Assembly: GCA_036346205.1 (NCBI GenBank)
Contig: JARFJB010002468.1
Location: 261,188 to 325,187 of the forward strand
Source: Vesta saturnalis
Lineage: Eukaryota; Arthropoda; Insecta; Coleoptera; Lampyridae
Reading direction: 5' to 3'
Length of the DNA: 64,000 nt
Part shown: piece after piece, positions 11,640 to 22,880 of the stretch
Numbering within the stretch: position 1 is the stretch's first letter
Layout of the letters: every line of letters starts with the position of its first letter
Position numbers and translations under genes: made by a program
Notes under the pieces: model-generated
The model's database searches: none
What the model was told of the DNA's origin: nothing
What the model saw: only the letters and a program-made list of their open reading frames with translations

Positions 11640-12780
11640 ATTTTCCTAATAATTAATAAAGAAAACTATAAAGTCGCTACGAAAAGATCCGAAATCGATT
11701 GTAGCACGTTACAGGCTATTGCCAAGAAAACTGGAGATCCAATTGATGATCGTATCGGATAAGCCAAACGAGGTGAGATTGTCAAGTGCCAAACCTTGTC
11801 AAAACCCTTTGAAATATCTAAAGCTACTACGACTGTTTCACCAGACCTCTCGAATGTGTTATTCCAAAGTTGGGTGAGATGAAAGAAGATCACCAGTTGA
11901 ACTACTCTGTCTGAACCCATACTGGTGGTCATTTAAGTGTTTGATTGACTCGAGGAATGAAGGCAGTAGGTGGTTAAAAACTTTCTCGATGATTTTCGAT
12001 AGAATTGGAATGACAGCTATTGGTCGATAGTTTGGGGGTTCGGTTTTGTCGCCCATTTTAGAAATAGGAATTCCATAATCATTGAGACATTAATTTGATG
12101 CAATGTAATCGACCAAGAGGTTGGCTTTGTCACCAAAATCAGCTACTACAGCTCCGTCGTGAGACGTCATGGAAGGAAAGGAATTTTTTTACTGATTGCT
12201 TTAGCTAATGACCAAAATTTACTACTACTCAAGGGACATAAGGCTAATTCTTTGCATTTACGTTCATCAAACATCTTTTTGGCCTTGGTGATAACGCTTT
12301 TGCAACTATTCCTTGCGACAGATTTATTTGATTTCCATTTGGTATAGAGTTTACGCTTTTGCGATAATGCATCTATTGTTACTGGAAGAGCAATGTTTGA
12401 AGAGGACTGCCTGAAACAATAATCACGACAGGGTAGGGTTGCAAAGAAATCTCGCAGTTCGCTCCAGTTACCTGATTTAAAACACCACATAGTTCTATCC
12501 GTTTTTTGAGTAACAGTGGGATTGTGTACAGAAGTTATTTCGATTACCGAAATTTCTAAGATGATGAATGTAGACAGTTTTCAATGGCACTATTCTGAAA
12601 GCGGTCACCGCAAGGGGGCGCCAGATGGTTAGTATCCACTGGGAGAGACCTTACTGACTTGAACGAGCTGGTAGGGGAGCTAAATAAAAACCTCCAGAAG
12701 ATTAAAATTTGTATAGTAAGTGGATAATCAATCTCAGAATTTAATGACAATTCCAAAAAAAATTTGAGTATTCCTGGTGC
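11640..12780 (-). pseudogene. Non-LTR retrotransposon fragment (endonuclease C-terminus and RT N-terminal half)
   Basis: On the minus strand, frames run in the order expected of a Jockey/CR1-like LINE ORF2. The end of the endonuclease, with RSLPVDTNHLAPP and IENCLHSSS, is at 12756-12556. A connector, with MWCFKSGNWSELRDFF, is at 12490-12167. The RT begins at 12056-11859 with PPNYRPIAVIPILSKIIEKV and the finger motif QYGFRQSSST. RT motif A, VVALDISKGFDKVWH, is near 11830. The copy ends near 11640, before the YxDD active-site motif. The RT 3' half is therefore missing, which is unusual because LINEs normally lose their 5' end. Several frameshifts and stops are present. The clade assignment beyond LINE is tentative. 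Confidence 0.8.
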
Positions 12781-13021
12781 GCCTTAAATGTGCATCAAAT
12801 AGCGTGGACCCCAAAAACCCGCGTACTCTTCAAGTTCCTTGTTTGAGTTGTCTTCAATGTTTGCCGGAGGAAAAGTGCTTCGACTATGGTATAGGAAACA
12901 TATCTCTTAAAGATCCCAGCTGTATCCTTTTTCTATTATTTTCAAGCCATTTAAATAGGTTTGGTTTGGTTGGGTTTATTATTATTTAAATTAAAAACTA
13001 TGTATTTAGTTACTTTTACAT
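12781..13021. other. Unassigned short stretch
   Basis: An open frame at 12777-12989 on the plus strand has a Cys-rich first half (CLSCLQCLPEEKC) but matches no family I recognise. It lies between two transposon-derived segments and is probably not a gene. Confidence 0.3.
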
Positions 13022-13310
13022 AGGTCATCAGTGTCTGCGGCAAATGCAAAACGAATCCAATATAGTGATGTTTATTCCTCAAGCCGTGAAGATGAAGATA
13101 CACAGTGTAAAAAATCATTTAAAAATCGACAAGTAAACGATTTCATTCTGGTTAAATTCAGTTGTAAAAAATATTCAAACATTACACAGCCAAGGTTTTG
13201 GAAACTGATAATGAAACGGATGACTACAGCGTAAAATTTTTAAGAAAACGTACAAGTAGAAAATTCTCTCGTAGATGATGTGGCGGCAATTGTGAAATCT
13301 AATACTGTAT
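13022..13310 (+). pseudogene. Fragment of a transposon-associated protein C-terminus
   Basis: The open frame 13031-13234 contains QVNDFILVKFSCKKYS. The following frames add a KVLETDN...YSVKFLRK-like segment (about 13190-13250) and VDDVAAIV (about 13275-13300). A small chromatin-reader-like domain of this kind is often found at the C-terminus of uncharacterised insect transposase-like proteins; I cannot name a specific family. At least two frameshifts break it. No upstream catalytic domain is visible in the adjoining sequence. Confidence 0.35.
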
Positions 13311-16300
13311 AAGCGTTAAGTGTTCGTCATAAGTGCTTTCCTTACTTACACTGTCAGGGTATTTTGAACACCCTGTATACGTATTGGGTAATTTTGGTTT
13401 GTAGTTCTATGTACTTAGTTAAGATTCCGTATATAAATATTTTTTTTTGTGGTCAAATTTAGTGTTTCATAGTAAATTTCGCTTTAATGTGTGTGGTGAG
13501 CTTTAGATTCTTTATTTGTAAATTATTTTTTTTTTGTAATTTAGATTGTTTTTCGTTATTATTTCTCGTTTATTGAATATTGATTAACGTTTATTTGTAA
13601 ATAGTTGTATATAAGTTTAATTAAGGTTTATTTCGTTTGTTTTCCGAAAAATATAATAGAAAATGAAGTAATTTAAATGAATAGTATAGGTTTATCTGTA
13701 TGATGTCATGGTCGCGCCATACAGACGCTTACGTATAGTTGTCCAGTTTATTATTAGGTATTTTGGTTTTGATTCATAGAGATTACATGTGGGCCTTATT
13801 GTTCGTACTTTAAGGTAAACATACAGAGGCTGTATTCGTTGATCTTGCTGACGGTTAGTTTTTCAAAATTTACCGAGTCCTTACGGACGAAAACGAAATT
13901 GTAGTACGGGGGTACTTTGGTTTCCCCTTCCGTTTTTTTAATTGGTGGAATTAATTTAGATAAGATTTTTTGTGAAGAGAGGGATTAAAAATCCAAGATG
14001 GAATTTGTTAATAATTTTTGGCAGTCTTAGACAGATCTCGCTTTCAAGTAGTTGCACGTTGCCGCTTGTGTTACGCTTAGGGGGGGGTGATTTAGAACGT
14101 TGATACTTTGGACCTTGTGGTGTTTAACGAACGTACTTTTGTTGTGTAATAAGGGTAGTTTAACTACTGAAGTAACCTGTGAAAGGGATTTATGAAAATT
14201 GTTCATTCACCAAAGGATTATACCTAGTGCCGATTTCGGTTTTACGTAAAATTACCTGGAGGACATCTTCGTGTTTTTTTTTAGTGCGTCGATGGACTTT
14301 TGGTTTATATCGCCTTTGCGGATTTGCTTAAAATCATCGTTCTTACAGTGCCACCTATTTATCGTACAAAGCGTGTGTAAAGATAAAGAAACTATCGCAA
14401 TATATTAAAATATATTTAGTTATTTAAACAAATTATTAAGGAGTTTTAGTGGAAAATAAAATTATTTAAAAGAACATTAAAAGCTAAAAGTTATCAAACA
14501 ATTTTTGAACGCTCACATTATTATTGTACAATAAGTTTTGGTTAATGCAGTAACATTTTGACGAGTTAACTTAAGAAGTTGTTCGTGTATAAAAGAATAT
14601 CAGTCAACATTTATCTTCATCTTTTGCCGGACCTGGGAGTTTCCATTCCCGTTATAGCTGTAGCCGATCACCTGGTTCGTACCATCCGTTGTAACACAGA
14701 GGAGGTGCTATCTAGACCTTGTAAGGTATTATAACATTGTGTTTTTATTGAAAACTTTTAAGATTGTTGTGTGTTTCGAATTATTTTATTTGTTGAAGGT
14801 TTGAAAGCGGAGTTGTGTCTCGTTTTTTTTGTTAATTTAAACTGTGTTTTGAATTTAGTTATTGGAATTAATCGTAACTCTAACGCTCCGCCTTCACACT
14901 TTTTTTATTTTATTAGTAAAGGGCAATTGACCCTGTAGTTGTGTGGATATATAATCCACGGTTTATTTATATTTAGGTTAAACGATTTAGTACGGCGTAA
15001 GCAGATTCTGATCAGACATCCTGTCGCCCAATAAGCCTTTGTAGTTTTTTTGTCCATACACTTTATCGTATGTTTATATTTATCCTTATTTTATTTGATT
15101 ATAGCTTTGTTTTGTTTTATTAATGTGTTTTACTTCTATGGAAACCCTTTTGTGTTACATAAAAGTCTTTATTGCAAGTTACCGGTAATTTAGTTTTAAC
15201 GTAACGAAGTTAGTTTTTTTTGATTTTATTGAGTAATAACGTAACTTTTGTTTCTATTTTTTTTGAGTAATAGCGTTCTTAATATTTAGTGTTTTATTTG
15301 AATTTTTTTTGTGTTTTGTTTTGATTATTACTTAACGTCAAATTATTTACACGGAGGTGTATTAACGTAACGTTATTGAGTGTTGATCACGCTTTTATTT
15401 GACAAGCGTGTAGTGTTTTTTTTTAAGCCCGATTTTAGGTGGTTTGCTGAATTGCTGTCCAGCACACCTGGAATTGATTACGAATAGGTAAGCGCATGTT
15501 ATTTGGATGTTTAGACACGCTATGTACTCGTAATTTTGGCACGACAACCCTTATTTTTTGTCTATCAAATATCCTGGCGCCCTTAACCGAAACGATTTTG
15601 ACTTCATCCCCTATTTTGACTGACGTACGATTTATTATTCTGGATGTGCAAAATTATTAACATCAATCCACGATCCGCACGCTGACTAGTCGAGGCAAAA
15701 AGGGGCCAATTTATCTGTAATCCCGTTCTACCACCCGTTTATACCGTTACAACATTTGTATTTTTGATTACATATTAAAACTTTTTAAACGTGTTGTTTC
15801 ATTGCTATTGACAGTAAAACTAATGAACTAGCAATAATCACCTCCTTTTAAAAAATATCACCTCCATTCACTCACACCTTTGTATTTTAAATTTAATCCA
15901 AAAATAAAATGCCTGTGTAGGGAGTCCAATAAGATATCACACTATACTTGATAATGGAAACAAAAAAATAAATCTTATAATTTAAATACAAAAAAAAATC
16001 TCGGCTAAATTTGATTTGTTGACAATTTTTGACCAATAGCAGCCTCTTGTCGGAATAACAGCAAAAAAAAACGGATGCTAGTCCATTTGATAATAAAATC
16101 TTTGGCTGATGCTAATAAATTCATTTAAATTTATCGACCCAATTATTAGTTTTTAAGGAAAAAAAATTTGGTTGTAAAAAAAATTACTTCAGTGATGCAA
16201 ACTTTGAATTATTCCCCCATTTTTTACAGATGCTTTAAAATAATCTCCACTATGATAGTTAATTATTTAAATCCACTCTTTTAATACAAAACGTTAAATT

Positions 16301-16442
16301 TTGCCAGAAATCGTAAAGGGAAACATAGGCCGTTGAAAGCAAAAGTTTACGTGATGGAAACTTTGTTTGTTTTGGCACAATACTAAATGTCAAGTAGCAA
16401 TTATAATATTTAGATTTTGACTGTGTTTAATGCACCTACGTC
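13311..16442. other. Long non-coding block, T/G-skewed on the plus strand
   Basis: From about 13,380 to 15,560 the plus strand is strikingly rich in T and G relative to A and C. No open frame of note occurs on either strand between 13,234 and 16,678. It starts just after an inverted pair CAGGGT...ACACCCTG (about 13,357-13,374) and ends close to TGGCGCCC (about 15,577), a word resembling a retroelement primer-binding site. A TATAAAAG is present at 14588-14595. A large solo or 5' LTR is possible but unproven. The part from 15,700 to 16,442 holds only AT-rich sequence upstream of the mariner element. Confidence 0.4.
14588..14595 (+). promoter_or_regulatory. TATA-box-like motif, candidate promoter
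   Basis: TATAAAAG is followed about 30 bases downstream by TTCATCT, an initiator-like word. It sits inside the skewed non-coding block and would fit an LTR promoter. The evidence is motif-only. Confidence 0.2.
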
Positions 16443-17460
16443 ATGTTGTCGGTGGAAGAAATAGTAGAAATTGTTTTATATGACGAAAATACACCTCGCG
16501 GCCAAGTAGCTGAGATTTTTAATAACCGTCACCCAGGGAGAAATGTTAAACAAAGTACAGTATCCATAATACTTAACAAATTTCGACAAAAAAGGTCTGC
16601 TGTAAATACATTTTAAAAACGTCATGCCACAAACAAATATGGTAAAGAAGTTCAATTAAATATTTTTCAAAACGTGGTTGAAAAAGGACAGACCAACATC
16701 ACGAATATTGCTGAATCAAAGGGGGTATAACATGAAAGCTGTGAGGACAATCCTGCACAAAAATAAGTTTCGCCCATACAAGCCAAAATTTATAAACGTT
16801 TTAAAGGAACGGGATTTCGAAATCAGAATAGGATTTTCGTTTGGGTACCAAGGGATGAAGGAAGAAAGTAACCGTTTCCCTTATTAAATACTCTGGACTG
16901 ATGAGGTAACTTTTAAAATCTAAAATCTTTTAAATCCGCATTTTACAATGGAATGTGGCGACCAATATTCTATTAAAATAAACGTTTGGTGTGGTATATT
17001 GAACAATCAATTAGTTGTACCATTCCTCATCAGGGAGAATTTAGCGGGAGAAAGATATCGCCGCTGTTTGTAGAATGACATAAGTGACTTTATAGACAAT
17101 TTACGTTTACTTACTAGAAACAATTTGTGGTATCAGCTCGATGGTGCGCCAATACATCAAACGAATAAGGTTAAACACTGCTTGAATCAAATATGTCGCG
17201 GGAATGTTATAGGGCGTGATCGTGAAAATTATTTCCCACCTAGGTCGCCAGATATGACACCCCTGGACTTTTTGTTGTGGGGTTACTTTAAACAAAATGT
17301 GTATAAGCATAGGCCATTTGTGCACTTAGAGCGTTGGAAAGAGACAATTAGAAACTGTTGTGCTAACATTAAGCTTCAACATATTCAAAATGCAGTTAAG
17401 GCAGTTGACAATAAGACTATTGTCTGCATAGAACGTGAAGGTCGTCATACAGAGGCGTAG
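16443..17460 (+). pseudogene. Mariner-like transposase, DD41D-type spacing, decayed
   Basis: It begins at ATG 16443 with MLSVEEIVEIVLYDE and an N-terminal helix-turn-helix region (to about 16,850). The DDE core follows: DEVTF (near 16,900), NVWCGILNNQLVVPF (near 16,990), YQLDGAPIH (near 17,140) and PPRSPDMTPLDFLLWG (near 17,245). The last third (17125-17460) is a clean ORF ending at TAG. Counting from the Asp of LDGAP to the Asp of TPLD gives 41 intervening residues, consistent with the rosa/DD41D group rather than classic mariner D34D. The three catalytic Asp codons are all present, but an early TAA (near 16,616), several frameshifts and other stops inactivate the gene. Confidence 0.85.
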
Positions 17461-18436
17461 CTCGTATTTGTTGTTTTAATTCGTTCCTTGTTGTCATCAT
17501 TGTTAGTAATATTTTTTTGTTCTAAACGTTTTGTTTTGTATAATTATTTAATATATGTTACTTCAAAAAAATTACAAGAATGCTTTTCGACCAGAAATTT
17601 GATTTTCTATCGAATACCAAAATTTCAAAAAAATCGTGCGGACGGGTTCCAAAATCAGGTTTTTTGGAAATATTTCCAAAAAACTTCGAACTACGAAAAT
17701 GACAAAATTTAGGAAAAAATTGCAAAAAAAACTTTTTGTGAGAAATTTTATTTCTTATCTAATGGTATTTTAACTTGTTGAATATGGTAAGCAGTCTCGG
17801 AGATATTCAGGAAAAACCGGTTTTTTGTTAATATCTTGTAAAGCGTTTGTTGTACAGAAAAATTATTGGAGCAAGAAATACTCACAATTATATTACTAAT
17901 CACATATTAAAAGGAAGAGAATCTAAAAAAATAAGGGTTTTCAAAAGGGGTACTTACTCCCCAATTTTACCTCTTACCCCATACTCCACTAACGCCAAAA
18001 CAATCAGTCGATCTGGGTAGTTGACGTCTATATGTGTACCAAATTTCAAGTTGATATGTCAAGTCCTTCGAAAGTTATGAAGTACATACACACAGATAGA
18101 AACACAGACACAGAGAGACACACACAAGATTTGTTTTTTTGCTCAAGTTTTGTTTTGGGCGTTTTCGAACATTTTAAAGCGATTAAGAAAATAAAAATTT
18201 TTGAAAATGTTGTAATGTCACACTCCGTACATTATTTTAAGTTTGTATAGAGTATTTTATTACGATTTTAAACATATATCGGTTTCGCTTTATTTTATTT
18301 CAGAGCCGACTGAGATATTAACAAAAACAGTACTTCTAGAGAGAAAACCAAATTAGAGCTAGCAGTTGATAAAACGTAATGTACCATTGACAGTAGTTGT
18401 CAAATTAAGTAGGCATTGTTTTAACCAAAACGCAAA
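17461..18436. other. Non-coding stretch with transposon-tail-like sequence and ACAGACAC simple repeat
   Basis: The part at 17,950-18,130 resembles the 3' ends of common insect repeats: ACCAAATTTCAAGTTGAT, then CGAAAGTTATGAAGTAC, then a short ACACAGA/GACACAG simple repeat (18,087-18,128). No gene is seen; open frames at 17488-17712 and 18032-18250 carry no motif. Confidence 0.5.
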
Positions 18437-19340
18437 ATGTCCGAATTAAATGAAAGAGAAAGGATAGAAATATTAATGATGATTAGCTTTGGCGACAGAA
18501 AAAGAACGCACTCAGGAGTTTGTAATCTTTTTAACGATATTCATCCACATCGACAAATATCACGTTCAGTTGTTAAAATAACTTTGTAAAGATATAATAG
18601 AAGTGGAACAGTCGGCAATTTACCAAAAACTGGACGATCAAAAACTACTACAAACGACGAAGTAGCTCAAAATATTGCGCTATCTTTAAAAGAAGGTCAT
18701 CGTTTGTCTACTAATGATACTCGCTAATATTTAGCAAATTAGCCGTCGTTCAGTTGGTAGAATATTAAAAAAAGGAAAATACCATCCATACAAAATACGT
18801 CTTGTTCAAGAACTAGCCAACGACGACTTCGACAGACGGTTAGAATTTTGTGAAACAGTCATGGATATTTGTAACCGTGACCATAATTTTATAAGAAATA
18901 TGTTGTTTTCAGATGGGGCTACCTTTTGTTTAAACGGTACAGTTAATCGACATAACTGCCGCTACCGGTCACAAACTAACTCTTACTGGGTGCAAGAGGC
19001 TGATACGCAACATGTCCAAAAATTGAACGTTTGGGCGGGTATTTATAATAATAGAATTGTTAGACCTTCCTTTTTAGAAGACACTTTAAATGCCAATAGG
19101 TATTTAGAACTTTTAGATACCCAAATCATACCACCGTTAGAGGAAAATCAACAACTTCCAAATCATATCTGGTTTCAACAGGACCGGGCATCACCCCATT
19201 ACGCTCGCGTTGTTCGAGGTCACTTGGATAGGACATTTCCCCAAAAATGCATTGGAAGAAGGAGATTCGAAAAATCTCACCCGAAGTAATAGCCAATGTT
19301 ACAAGGGAATTTACGAACAGAATAGCTTACTGGCAATTAC
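18437..19340 (+). pseudogene. Mariner/Tc1-like transposase lacking its third catalytic segment
   Basis: It starts at ATG 18437 with MSELNERERIEILMMISFGD and has a decayed helix-turn-helix half to about 18,860. A clean 142-codon ORF follows from 18861: LFSDGATFCLNG (first Asp), NVWAGIYNNRIVRPSFLED and WFQQDRASPHY (second Asp). At about 19,262-19,272 the reading jumps from CIGRRR straight to ISPEVIANVTREFTNR, which is normally the far C-terminus. The block that should hold PPRSPD...PLDFFLWG is therefore gone, an internal deletion of roughly 200-250 bp judged from the related copy at 16.4 kb. Stops also occur near 18,588 and 18,726. The right boundary overlaps the end of the gypsy element. Confidence 0.85.
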
Positions 19341-19344
19341 CACC

Positions 19345-20632
19345 ATATTCCCGTACATCGTAGCTGATTTTTCTGGAGCACTGGGTACGGGCCATCTCGC
19401 CGATGTGCGAATTTTCTCGTCGTTCCCTTTGTTTTATAGCTTAGGACGTGCGTTTTAATAAAGACCAGGTCTTCAGGCTGGTAGTCGGTTGCCTCTCGCC
19501 GGGTTTTATCAGCGTATTTCTTTCGCTGTTCCTGTTTTCCTTCTTATAGCAACCGGGCTTCTCGGATACTTCCGGTTAGTTGCATTAGGAACGGAGTGAT
19601 TTCTGGGATGAAGTTCTCGGCCTGTATGATGGACCTTTGGTCGCTAGTGACGTTCTCCGTTGTTCTGAGTTGTCTAGCAAGTGTTAACCAGCCGGATGTT
19701 ATTTGGGTGGCTCTCTTTTGGTTGTGTTCATTTCGAACCAAACCGGTGGTAGGACCGTGGGCCAGGCTGCATGTTGTTATTTGGTTAGTATTGCTAACTG
19801 CGTTTTCAAGTCCATATTCCTTCGTTCTACGGGATTTGGTTACGGGTGGTACATGGGGGTGAGCACTTTCTTGATTCCTACGTAGTGGGTCACATTCTGC
19901 ATTACCGTGCTTACGAACTGCGTGCCGTTGTTGTTTAGAAAGCGCCGTGATGTGCGGAACCTCTGGAAGATCTCGTTGATGAGTGTTTGGGCGCAAGTGT
20001 TAGCGTCAGCTCGTTCGAGCGGGAATATTTCAACCCATTTGGAGGTGACATCTTCAACAATGAATATTCAGCGGTGACCAGTGGTTGCTTGCGGGAGAGG
20101 TCCGAACAAGTCTACAGCCAGTTGTTCGAAGCGTTTCATGGATGCTGGCGTTTGCAGAAGGCCGGCGGGTTTCAAGTTTGTTGCCTTCTAGTTTTGGCAT
20201 TCAGAACAAGTTTTCGTATACTCTGCGATAAAGCGACGCTCGCCTGTCTAGTAGTATCTTTGTGCTACCCTCTTTCACTTCCGTAGTGTCCCGACATTGG
20301 GGCGTCATGATGGTCGGCTAGGACAGTCTTTCATTCATGTTGTGGGACTAGTTGTTGCACGTTTTCTAGGTCCGACTCTGGTGCGTATCTGTATAAGGCA
20401 CCTTGGCGCATTAGGTATCCCTTGGACGTCCAACTACCGAGATCAACTCCGTTTGTTTCGAAGCTTTTTTATGATCTTTTCTGTCTCTTCGTCTTTCAGT
20501 TGGTTCTCCCGGATACCTTGGGCGGACCTGCGAAGAATTTCAATGGACACGGAACAGATTTCACATGCGAGGGCTTCATGTGGTCTGCACGATAGTCTGA
20601 ATAGTGCGTCAACATGAGATCGTATAGCTTCC
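19345..20632 (-). pseudogene. gypsy integrase (zinc finger, core, C-terminal domain), decayed
   Basis: Read on the minus strand, this holds the post-RNase H linker (about 20,630-20,400, with YLMRQGALYRYAPESD), an HHCC-type zinc-finger region with HHDAPMSGHYG (about 20,320) and CSECQ (about 20,210), and the integrase core. The core has EDVTSKWVEIFPLERADA (about 20,050), FLNNNGTQF (about 19,930), and NPVERRN (about 19,840) with the catalytic Glu. The C-terminal FAHRRDGPYPVLQ lies near 19,400. Where the family has Asp-Asn-Gly, this copy has Asn-Asn-Gly (codon AAC at 19930-19932), so the second catalytic acid is altered. Multiple stops and frameshifts are present. Confidence 0.85.
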
Positions 20633-21839
20633 CAAACGGCATGCGGTTGAATCGATACAGGCCAAACGGGGTAATCAAAGCTGTCTTGTCTTTATCGCGT
20701 TCCCGAATTGGTACCTGCCAGTAGCCGGCTCGCAAATCTATCGTTGACAGGACGGCGGCTTTGGCAGCGTGGAGATCGTCCATCCGCGGGAGGGAATAAT
20801 CGTCGGCGGAGGTGATACTCTTCTTCTTCGGCAATCTACGCAGACCCTTACTTCTCCATTCGGCTTTGGGACCATTACCACTGGGGCAGCCTCGGCGGAC
20901 TCGCACTTATCGATGATTCCTTCAAGGAGCATCGAGTTTTTCTTGTTTGGTGGATGCCATTCAATGTGGCAGCGTAGCCAGAGGGAAATGATCGCTGGTG
21001 TCGATCCGGTGTTCAGCGTGAAGCATGGTCTCTACCTCTGCTGCGAAGGTGCCAGCGAGTTTGTTTAAAAGGGCGGCGAGCCTTGCTTTGTCGTCCTTAC
21101 CGAGGGCGGTGGCTTTGTCGGTCCTTGGAGCGAGGTCCTCAGTTTCGACCGTGCATGGCCTCCTTTTCTTGGGCAAGTGCGGAAATATTGCTACGTTCGG
21201 GTCTGCGAACGGTGAGATGGCGTCCGCGAATATCTCGTCGATTGCTTTCGTAACGTCGTGGAGCTAGCGTTGTCTTTCGTGGAAGCGTCTCGAAACCGAA
21301 CAAGGTCGGCATCCTCTGTGACAGTGCTCTGGGATCGTTAGGCGCCGATTCCGACCTGCTTGTAGTTGGCTGGTGGACATCTATACTGATCTGGGCCAGC
21401 TGGTATGGCTTCGGTGGGAAACCAAAGGTCTAAAGGTGTCGGAAAAACTCCATGGGTTGGCAGCAGTATCCAGGATGTGTTTAGCTGTACGCATGAAGTC
21501 TATACCCAAACGCGTTCTATTTTGCGCACTTAGTAATACGATAAAATCTGTCTTAATTACACGGTTCAGGAGTCGTACATTCACTCTAGGTTTTAGTGCT
21601 TGATGGGGGCGTACTTCACCGTCCGCGAGTATTACGTCATCCGTTTCCGCGTTCACGAGAAAAAATCCGGTGTTGTTCACCGTTGTCGCGCACTTGTGGA
21701 AGTTGCAGCTGATAGTAAGCTTCCATGTGGGGACGGGGTTTTGTTTCTGTAGTGCCGGATCTAGGACTTCGTGAAACGTACTGAATTTTGTACGGTTGAC
21801 CGACTTTCTGGTTTTCCGGTTCAGGGTGGCGTAGACCAT
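20633..21839 (-). pseudogene. gypsy protease and reverse transcriptase N-terminal half, decayed
   Basis: The protease-like part (21839-21381) contains TVNNTGFFLVNAETDDVILA-type sequence and LLSAQNRTRLGIDFMRTA, the LGxDFL-like end of retropepsins. RT follows: a spacer at 21176-20961 with KARLAALLNKLAGTFA, then PVVMVPKPNGEVRVCVD (20932-20738), then YSLPRMDD, STIDLRAGYWQVPIRE and YRFNRMPFG (20906-20640). Immediately after MPFG the sequence jumps to the linker that normally follows RNase H. The YxDD active site, RT thumb and RNase H are therefore deleted in one event at about 20,632. Frameshifts also separate the blocks. Confidence 0.85.
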
Positions 21840-21881
21840 ATCTACCTGTAATTCTTCGACAGGTCTTGTCGCTTTCTGAAG

Positions 21882-22880
21882 CTTTGCAATTATAGCACGT
21901 TTTTTCGAGATGAAGTTCCCTTACCTGGTTTTCCTCTTGTCATTTAGGAATCTCTAAGGCGTACGTGCGTATGCTGGTCGGGACCGTACGTAGCTTTAAG
22001 CTTTTGCACCACTTGGCCCATGTGGGGGTGGTATCCTTCACGCCTTGCCACCATGTTAACGCAGGCTCTTCTAACAGAATCGGTAGTCCCTTCAATGCAT
22101 TCTCATCCGACATGGCTTCGCATACTTTATACATGGATACGGCGTCGATGAAAGCGTGGACGTCTGTTTTTCCGTTGAACCGCGTCTCACATTTCGTGCC
22201 TTACATTTCATAAGTGACCCCCCTGCCATGTTTCCTGGAAGCGCTTTTACTCCGCTTGCCTCAATAAGCTTCTGTAGCGGCTCCATTGATATTTGGATTG
22301 GGGCTGCCGCTTCCTCCATTTTCCTCGATTTACTTCTTGTCTCAATTTTGAATGAAAATTTGGTCGATTCGTTTAGTTGGGCTGGCAGTAGCAGGTATTT
22401 ATACTGCAATCAACGTATATTCAATTATAATAATAAAGAATAACACTAAAAGGTTATAAAACACGAAGAGTAGTTATAATAATAAAGTCGTACAACACTA
22501 AGAGTTTATAAAACACGAAGAGTTCATAAATCTAAGGTAAAGGGGTCTTAATTGTAGCACACATTAGCACTCGCTAAGTAAGCGTCGTACACTTTGTCCG
22601 GTTGCCGTGGGCTGGTTGTTTTGACCTGGAAGTGTCCGGGGATGCGATCCTGAAGCACTACCTGGTGTAGCAATAGTAGGGTCTACACGTTAGAGTGTAA
22701 ATCCCGTAATGATCGTTCAGTTCGTTCTTACTAAAAGAAGCAATCCTAACTGATGATTCTGTATAGAAAGGAAAGGAAAGGCCACGTATTTCATTCCCTT
22801 TCCAAGGGGACGGCGGGTATCTCGGGCTTTCCAAGCTCTTTCAGCCACAATTATGGATTCCCAGCATACGCTTTCGGAAG
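21882..22880 (-). repeat. Tandem unit A: leader/LTR-like segment plus 5' gag
   Basis: The first of three direct repeats of about 990-1000 bp. It starts at CTTTGCAATTATAGCACG (21882) and matches 22881 and 23872 onward at high identity. On the minus strand each unit runs from LTR-like sequence through an AT-rich leader to the 5' gag region. Within each leader an imperfect repeat of about 50 bp occurs twice (for example 22424-22470 and 22474-22522). Confidence 0.9.
21940..22345 (-). pseudogene. gypsy gag, N-terminal portion (copy adjoining pol)
   Basis: It begins near 22,319 with MEEAAAPIQISMEPLQKLIE on the minus strand. It continues through GKTDVHAFIDAV-like sequence and ALKGLPILLEEPALTWWQGV (about 22,085), the gag matrix/capsid-type region common in insect gypsy elements. 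It is broken by frameshifts. Two more partial copies of the same gag segment lie in the tandem units to the right (about 23,010-23,310 and 23,985-24,320). Those copies stop where this one continues into pol. Confidence 0.75.

Noticed and set aside
19596..21603. Plus-strand frames across the gypsy region, some with hydrophobic stretches
   Set aside because: Antisense to clear integrase, RT and protease motifs on the minus strand.
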